A DNA stretch of 64,000 nucleotides from Limimaricola sp027213785 (GTDB lineage: Bacteria > Pseudomonadota > Alphaproteobacteria > Rhodobacterales > Rhodobacteraceae): the NCBI RefSeq assembly GCF_050847355.1, contig NZ_CP193755.1, forward strand, positions 2,666,001 to 2,730,000, given 5' to 3'. The first letter of the stretch is position 1, and every line of letters starts with the position of its first letter. The notes under the pieces are model-generated. The model was given only the letters and a program-made list of their open reading frames with translations. It made no database searches and had not been told where the DNA came from. The position numbers were made by a program, and so were the translations under genes. This document shows, in pieces, positions 59,129-64,000 of the stretch.

Positions 59129-59156
59129 CTTGAAGCGCGGCCGATAAACCCGATCT
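59129..59156 (+). promoter_or_regulatory. Candidate heat-shock (RpoH) promoter of clpA
   Basis: CTTGAA (59129-59134), 14 bases, CCCGATCT (59149-59156), close to the alphaproteobacterial RpoH consensus CTTGAA-N-CCCCATnT. The start of transcription would be about 60 bp before the clpA start. Confidence 0.4.
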
Positions 59157-59226
59157 TTAACTACAGAGGCCACGGTCAGGGCGGGGCTATCTCCGCCCGG
59201 ACCCCCGATCAGAGGAGCACATCACC

Positions 59227-61557
59227 GTGCCGTCTTTTTCGACCACTCTCGAGCAGTCCATCCACGCGGCGCTGGCTCTGGCCAATGCCCGCCGCCATGA
59301 ACTCGCGACCCTCGAGCACCTCCTGCTGGCCCTGATCGAGGAACCCGACGCCGCCCGTGTGATGCGGGCCTGCGCCGTCGATCTGGACGAGCTGCGCAAG
59401 TCGCTCGAGGATTTCATCGAGGATGATCTGTCCACCCTCGTCACCGATGTCGACGGCTCCGAGGCCGTGCCGACCGCCGCGTTCCAGCGCGTGATCCAGC
59501 GTGCCGCGATCCATGTCCAGTCCTCGGGCCGCACCGAGGTCACCGGTGCCAACGTGCTCGTCGCGATCTTCGCCGAGCGCGAAAGCAACGCCGCATACTT
59601 CCTGCAGGAGCAGGACATGACCCGCTACGACGCGGTCAACTTCATCGCGCATGGCCAGGCAAAGGACCCCGCCTTCGGCGAGAGCCGGCCGGTGACCGGC
59701 GCCGCCGAGAAGGACGAGGAGACCGCCTCTTCCTCGACCGGCGCCGCGGGCGAGGAGAAGGATTCGGCGCTCGCCAAGTACTGCGTCGATCTCAACGCCA
59801 AGTCGCGCAAGGGCGATGTCGATCCGCTGATCGGTCGCGAACACGAGGTCGAGCGCTGCATCCAGGTGCTCTGCCGCCGCCGCAAGAACAACCCGCTGCT
59901 GGTGGGCGATCCGGGCGTCGGCAAGACCGCCATCGCCGAGGGTCTCGCCTGGAAGATCGTCGAGGGTGCGGTGCCCGAGGTGCTCAGCCACGCCACGATC
60001 TACTCGCTCGACATGGGCGCGCTGCTCGCCGGCACCCGCTACCGCGGCGATTTCGAGGAGCGGCTGAAGGCGGTGATGACCGAGATGGAGAACCACCCCG
60101 ACGCGGTGCTGTTCATCGACGAGATCCACACCGTGATCGGCGCCGGCGCCACCTCTGGCGGCGCGATGGACGCCTCCAACCTGCTCAAGCCCGCGCTGCA
60201 GGGTGGCAAGCTGCGCTGCATGGGCTCGACGACCTACAAGGAGTTCCGCCAGCACTTCGAGAAGGACCGCGCGCTGTCGCGCCGGTTCCAGAAGATCGAC
60301 GTGAACGAGCCCTCGGTCGAGGATGCGGTGAAGATCCTCAAGGGGCTGAAGCCCTATTTCGAGGATCACCACCAGATCAAGTACACCGCCGAGGCGATCA
60401 AGACCGCGGTGGAGCTGTCGGCGCGCTACATCAACGACCGCAAGCTGCCCGACAAGGCGATCGACGTGATCGACGAGGCCGGCGCGGCGCAGCATCTCGT
60501 GACCGAGAGCAAGCGGCGCAAGACCATCGGTGCCAAGGAGATCGAGGCGGTGATCGCCAAGATCGCCCGCATTCCGCCCAAGAACGTCTCCAAGGACGAC
60601 GCCGAGGTGCTCAAGGATCTGGAGCCGACGCTCAAGCGGGTGGTGTTCGGTCAGGACGACGCGATCACCGCGCTCAGCTCGGCGATCAAGCTGGCCCGGG
60701 CCGGTCTGCGCGAGCCCGAGAAGCCGATCGGCAACTACCTCTTCGCCGGTCCCACCGGCGTCGGCAAGACCGAGGTGGCCAAGCAGCTCGCCTCGACGCT
60801 GGGCGTCGAGATGCTGCGCTTCGACATGTCCGAGTACATGGAGAAGCACGCGGTGAGCCGTCTGATCGGCGCGCCTCCGGGCTATGTCGGCTTCGACCAG
60901 GGCGGCCTGCTGACCGACGGTGTCGACCAGCACCCGCATTGCGTGCTGCTGCTCGACGAGATCGAGAAGGCGCATCCGGACGTGTTCAACATCCTGTTGC
61001 AGGTGATGGACCACGGCAAGCTGACCGACCACAACGGCCGGGCGGTGGATTTCCGGAACGTGATCCTGATCATGACCTCGAACGCCGGCGCGGCCGAACA
61101 GGCCAAGGAAGCGATCGGCTTCGGCAGGGCGCGGCGCGAGGGCGAGGACACGGCCGCGATCGAGCGGACCTTCACGCCCGAGTTCCGCAACCGTCTCGAC
61201 GCGGTGATCTCCTTCGCGCCGCTGGCGCCGGAGACGATCCTGTCAGTGGTCGAGAAGTTCGTGCTGCAGCTCGAGGCGCAGCTGATGGACCGCAACGTCC
61301 ATATCGAGCTGACCCGCGAGGCCGGCGAATGGCTGGCCGAGAAGGGCTACGACTCCAAGATGGGTGCCCGCCCGCTGGGCCGGGTGATCCAGGAGCACAT
61401 CAAGAAGCCGCTCGCCGAAGAGCTGCTGTTCGGCCAACTGACCAAGGGCGGCATCGTCCGGGTCGGCGTCAAGGACGACAAGATCGAACTGCTGTTCGAG
61501 CAGCCCGGCACCAAGCGGCTCTCCGGCAACCGCCCGCCGCTGCTCACCGCCGACTGA
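59227..61557 (+). CDS. clpA: ATP-dependent Clp protease ATP-binding subunit ClpA
   Basis: Protein of 776 residues. Order: Clp N-domain (about 1-140), AAA+ module 1 with Walker A GDPGVGKT, AAA+ module 2 with GPTGVGKTE and KAHPDVFN, and a C-terminal small domain. The initiator is GTG at 59227, preceded by AGAGGAG. ClpA unfolds proteins for ClpP. No clpS gene lies directly upstream here, and the gap before it is about 200 bp. Confidence 0.97.
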   Translation: MPSFSTTLEQSIHAALALANARRHELATLEHLLLALIEEPDAARVMRACAVDLDELRKSLEDFIEDDLSTLVTDVDGSEAVPTAAFQRVIQRAAIHVQSSGRTEVTGANVLVAIFAERESNAAYFLQEQDMTRYDAVNFIAHGQAKDPAFGESRPVTGAAEKDEETASSSTGAAGEEKDSALAKYCVDLNAKSRKGDVDPLIGREHEVERCIQVLCRRRKNNPLLVGDPGVGKTAIAEGLAWKIVEGAVPEVLSHATIYSLDMGALLAGTRYRGDFEERLKAVMTEMENHPDAVLFIDEIHTVIGAGATSGGAMDASNLLKPALQGGKLRCMGSTTYKEFRQHFEKDRALSRRFQKIDVNEPSVEDAVKILKGLKPYFEDHHQIKYTAEAIKTAVELSARYINDRKLPDKAIDVIDEAGAAQHLVTESKRRKTIGAKEIEAVIAKIARIPPKNVSKDDAEVLKDLEPTLKRVVFGQDDAITALSSAIKLARAGLREPEKPIGNYLFAGPTGVGKTEVAKQLASTLGVEMLRFDMSEYMEKHAVSRLIGAPPGYVGFDQGGLLTDGVDQHPHCVLLLDEIEKAHPDVFNILLQVMDHGKLTDHNGRAVDFRNVILIMTSNAGAAEQAKEAIGFGRARREGEDTAAIERTFTPEFRNRLDAVISFAPLAPETILSVVEKFVLQLEAQLMDRNVHIELTREAGEWLAEKGYDSKMGARPLGRVIQEHIKKPLAEELLFGQLTKGGIVRVGVKDDKIELLFEQPGTKRLSGNRPPLLTAD

Positions 61558-61582
61558 GCCGGCCCATGAGATGACACCACGC

Positions 61583-61606
61583 CGCGCGGCCCCTCGGGGC
61601 CGCGCG
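61583..61606 (+). terminator. Terminator of clpA
   Basis: Perfect 11-bp stem CGCGCGGCCCC / GGGGCCGCGCG with a two-base loop, followed by TT. Located 26 bp after the clpA stop. Confidence 0.75.
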
Positions 61607-61700
61607 TTGCGTATTCGCCCTCCCCCACTCCGCTCTGGATTCGCCGTGCGACCTGCCGCACTCTCGGGCCGGTTGCAGCCCGCCGCCGCAGGAGTGTTCC

Positions 61701-62684
61701 ATGTTCCGTCTCGTTTCCGTCCCGGCCATCTCTTTCCTATTGGCCATTCCGCCTCTCGTCGCCGCGGCGCAGGAGGAGGACTTCCGCCTTGCCCTGCCGA
61801 TCGACTGCACCCCCGGCGAAGACTGCGTGGTGCAGAACTACGTCGATTCCGATCCGGGGCCGGGCGTGGCGGATTTCAGCTGCGGCCCGTTGAGCTATGA
61901 CGGCCACAAGGGCACGGATTTCCGCCTCGCCACCATCGCCCGGCAGGGCGAGGGCGTCGACGTACTGGCCGCTGCACCCGGCGTGGTGCAGGGAACCCGC
62001 AATAACATGCCCGACATCCTGCAGGGCTGGGACGGCGCACCCGATCTCGGCGGGCGCGACTGCGGCAACGGTCTCGTCATCGATCACGGCGATGGCTGGG
62101 AGACGCAGTATTGCCACATGGCACGAGGGTCTGTCGCGGTCTCTCCGGGAGACCGGGTCGAGACGGGCGACCGGCTGGGGCTGGTGGGCCTGTCGGGCCA
62201 GAGCCAGTTTCCGCATCTGCACATCTCGGTCCGCCGCAACGGCGAGGTGGTCGATCCCTTCAACCCCGAGGGCCGTGCCGAATGCGGTGCCGCGCCGACG
62301 CAGACCCTCTGGGCCGAACCGTTGGACTACGTGCCGGGTGGGCTGCTCGATGCCGGCACGGCGCCGGGCGTCCCGGAATGGGAGGCGGTGCAGTCGGGCA
62401 CCGCGAACGGCGAGATCGGTTCCGACACGCCGCTGGTGCTCTGGGGTTTCGTCTTCGGCGCGCGCGAGGGCGACCGGCTGCGGCTTGCGATCGAGGGACC
62501 GCAGGGCGAGGTGATCGACGAGGAGATGCCCCTTGACCGGACCCAGGCGCAGCTGTTCCGGGCCGCCGGGCTGCGCGCACCCGAGGGCGGCTGGCCCGAT
62601 GGCCGCTATGAGGGCCGGGTCACCCTGCTGCGCGGCGACCGGGTGCTGGGCGAGCAGGTGGTGCCGATCGAGATCGGCGGCTGA
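61701..62684 (+). CDS. M23-family metallopeptidase, secreted
   Basis: Protein of 327 residues. Signal peptide about 1-23 (ends VAAAQ). The LytM/M23 domain has HKGTDFRLA, GLVIDHGDGWETQYCHMA and PHLHISVRRNG, which together supply the zinc ligands and catalytic His. The C-terminal 120 residues form an extra beta-rich domain. Such enzymes cut peptidoglycan crosslinks or regulate amidases; the catalytic set is complete. It is convergent with the coiled-coil/OmpA-like gene. Confidence 0.93.
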   Translation: MFRLVSVPAISFLLAIPPLVAAAQEEDFRLALPIDCTPGEDCVVQNYVDSDPGPGVADFSCGPLSYDGHKGTDFRLATIARQGEGVDVLAAAPGVVQGTRNNMPDILQGWDGAPDLGGRDCGNGLVIDHGDGWETQYCHMARGSVAVSPGDRVETGDRLGLVGLSGQSQFPHLHISVRRNGEVVDPFNPEGRAECGAAPTQTLWAEPLDYVPGGLLDAGTAPGVPEWEAVQSGTANGEIGSDTPLVLWGFVFGAREGDRLRLAIEGPQGEVIDEEMPLDRTQAQLFRAAGLRAPEGGWPDGRYEGRVTLLRGDRVLGEQVVPIEIGG

Positions 62685-62687
62685 GCC

Positions 62688-64000
62688 TCAGCGTTCGGTC
62701 AGCTTCAGCTCGATCCGCCGGTTGCGGGCCCGGGCCTCGGGCGTGTCGCGCGGATCGAGCGGCTGGTATTCGCCGAAGCCGTTGGCGGCGAGGCGTTGCG
62801 GCGGAATGCCCTCCTCCTCGCTCATGTAGCGCACGACCGACAGCGCGCGGGCCTGGCTCAGCTCCCAGTTGTCGGCGTAGCGGCCGCCCCGGATCGGGAT
62901 GTCGTCGGTATGACCGTCGACGCGGATCACCCAGTCGATACCTTCGGGAATCTCGGCGGCGATCCGGCGCAGCAGGGCCGCGACCTTGGCGATCTCCTGT
63001 TCGCCCTCGTCCGACAGGGTTGCCTCGCCCCGCCCGAACAGCACCTCGGAGGAGAAGACGAAGCGGTCGCCTTCGATCCGCACGCCTTCCTCGCCCTCGA
63101 GCATGCCGCGCAGCTCGCCGAAGAAATCCGAGCGGTAGCGTTCGAGGTCCTCGGCCTCGGCGGCGAGGCGCGCCGCCTCCTCCTCGAGCCGCTGGCGCTC
63201 TTCCTCCTCCAACTCTCGGCGGCGGCGCTCCTCGGCGGCGGCGCGGGCCAGCGCGGTGTTGAGCTGTCGGCCCAGATCCTCGATCTCGGCCTCGGCCACG
63301 GCGCTGGTCGTCTCGGCCTGCCCCAGCAGCGACCGCAGCTCGGCCACGTCGTCGCGCAGCGCCGCGACCTGCGCGTTCAGCGCCGCCATGCGCCGCTGCG
63401 CCTCGGCGGTGGCGCTTTCCTCGTCGGCCAGCGCCGCGCGGGCCGTGGCCAGAAGGGCGGCGCGACGCTCCGCCTCGCTGGCCTCGGCCTCGGCCCGTTC
63501 CTGCGTGGTCTCCAGATCGGCCAGCGCGCGCGCAAGCCGGGATTCGAGTTCGGCCCGCTCCTGCTCGGTTTCGCTGCGGTCCTGCGACAGGGTCTCGGCC
63601 CGGGCCTCGGCGGCTTCTCGTGCCGCCAGCGCCTCGGCCAGACGGTCGGCAAGATCGGCGCGGCCGCGCTCGGCCTCGGCCCCTGCCGCGCGCGCCGCCT
63701 CGGCCTCGGCCCGTGCGGCGTCGCGGTCGAGGACCGCCGCCGCCAGCCGCGCCGAGAGCTCGGCCTCGGTGGTCTCGCCCGCTTCGAGCGCCGCCGCAAG
63801 CTCGGCGCGCACCGCTTCGAGATCGGCCTCTCCGGCCTCGCGCGCGGCCAGCGCCGCGGCGAGGCGGCTCGACAGGTCCTCGCTCTCGGCCTGCGCCTGC
63901 GCCAGCGCCGCGCGGGCCGCCTCCAGATCGGCCTCGGTTTCCTCGGCGATATCCAGCGCGGCGGCCAGGCGCGCGTCGAGCCCCTCGCCCTCGCGCAGCG
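62688..64000 (-). CDS. Coiled-coil protein with C-terminal OmpA/MotB-like peptidoglycan-binding domain (partial)
   Basis: The frame runs off the right edge, so the N-terminus is missing. The visible part, about 437 residues, is a long Ala/Glu/Arg-rich coiled coil followed by an OmpA-like domain (about the last 140 residues) with VDGHTDDIPI, NWELSQARA and DPRDTPEARARNRRIE. The last motif binds diaminopimelate in peptidoglycan. The frame continues upstream beyond the in-frame GTG at 63812 in the same coiled coil, so that GTG is not the start. Likely a periplasmic envelope protein; an N-terminal membrane anchor would be expected outside the window. Confidence 0.88.
   Translation of the reverse strand, partial: LREGEGLDARLAAALDIAEETEADLEAARAALAQAQAESEDLSSRLAAALAAREAGEADLEAVRAELAAALEAGETTEAELSARLAAAVLDRDAARAEAEAARAAGAEAERGRADLADRLAEALAAREAAEARAETLSQDRSETEQERAELESRLARALADLETTQERAEAEASEAERRAALLATARAALADEESATAEAQRRMAALNAQVAALRDDVAELRSLLGQAETTSAVAEAEIEDLGRQLNTALARAAAEERRRRELEEEERQRLEEEAARLAAEAEDLERYRSDFFGELRGMLEGEEGVRIEGDRFVFSSEVLFGRGEATLSDEGEQEIAKVAALLRRIAAEIPEGIDWVIRVDGHTDDIPIRGGRYADNWELSQARALSVVRYMSEEEGIPPQRLAANGFGEYQPLDPRDTPEARARNRRIELKLTER

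Overview
The window is about 64 kb of GC-rich chromosome from an alphaproteobacterium, most likely order Rhodobacterales (Paracoccaceae/Roseobacteraceae). The evidence is an atpHAGDC operon without F0 genes, the order fsa-DUF484-xerC, a phosphatidylcholine synthase, DUF1467 next to methylmalonyl-CoA epimerase, a ycjX-ycjF (DUF463-DUF697) pair, tamA-tamB and very strong GC at third codon positions. The assignment rests on recognised protein families and gene order, not on a database search. Almost everything is dense core genome. I see no prophage, insertion sequence, CRISPR array, rRNA or tRNA gene.

Layout. 0-5.6 kb: SRPBCC protein, lipoprotein hydrolase, Nudix hydrolase, TauE/SafE exporter, GFA-family protein, then groES-groEL behind a CIRCE operator. 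5.6-10.9 kb: a gene-poor stretch, a small hypothetical gene, then a forward operon of Mn-pyrophosphatase, HAD hydrolase, ribF, ycgN-like gene and threonine aldolase. 10.9-18.9 kb: DsbA-fold isomerase, prs, small membrane protein, prmA, HWE-type sensor kinase, msrA, MFS transporter, cupin, YdeI-like protein. 18.9-25.3 kb: priA diverging from fsa-DUF484-xerC-pcs, and an EamA transporter. 25.4-32.6 kb: ileS, truncated haemoglobin, ycjX-ycjF, truA. 32.7-42.7 kb: tamA-tamB and a DUF1800-DUF1501 pair. 42.7-50.5 kb: response regulator, mce-DUF1467, EI24-nitroreductase pair, CpaA-like peptidase, YghZ-like reductase, AI-2E transporter, ettA. 50.5-51.6 kb: an AT-richer patch with a broken HIT-family gene and REP-like repeats. 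51.6-64 kb: small membrane protein, H-type lectin protein, atpHAGDC, methyltransferase, gloB, clpA, M23 peptidase, and a coiled-coil/OmpA-like protein running off the window.

Together the genes cover protein quality control (groESL, clpA, msrA), translation and its modification (ileS, truA, prmA, ettA), replication restart and chromosome resolution (priA, xerC), energy and pyrophosphate metabolism (atp genes, Mn-PPase, prs, ribF) and envelope assembly (tamAB, pcs, M23 peptidase, OmpA-like protein).

I did not find a clearly new multi-gene system. The most unusual items are: (1) a very long TamB (1858 residues) whose middle contains repeat units at an exact 318-bp period, bracketed by longer variant units; (2) a HIT-family gene broken by a perfect 16-bp tandem duplication and surrounded by palindromic repeats; (3) a hairpin repeat near ileS with a third copy 6.3 kb away; and (4) the uncharacterised DUF1800-DUF1501 pair directly after tamAB.
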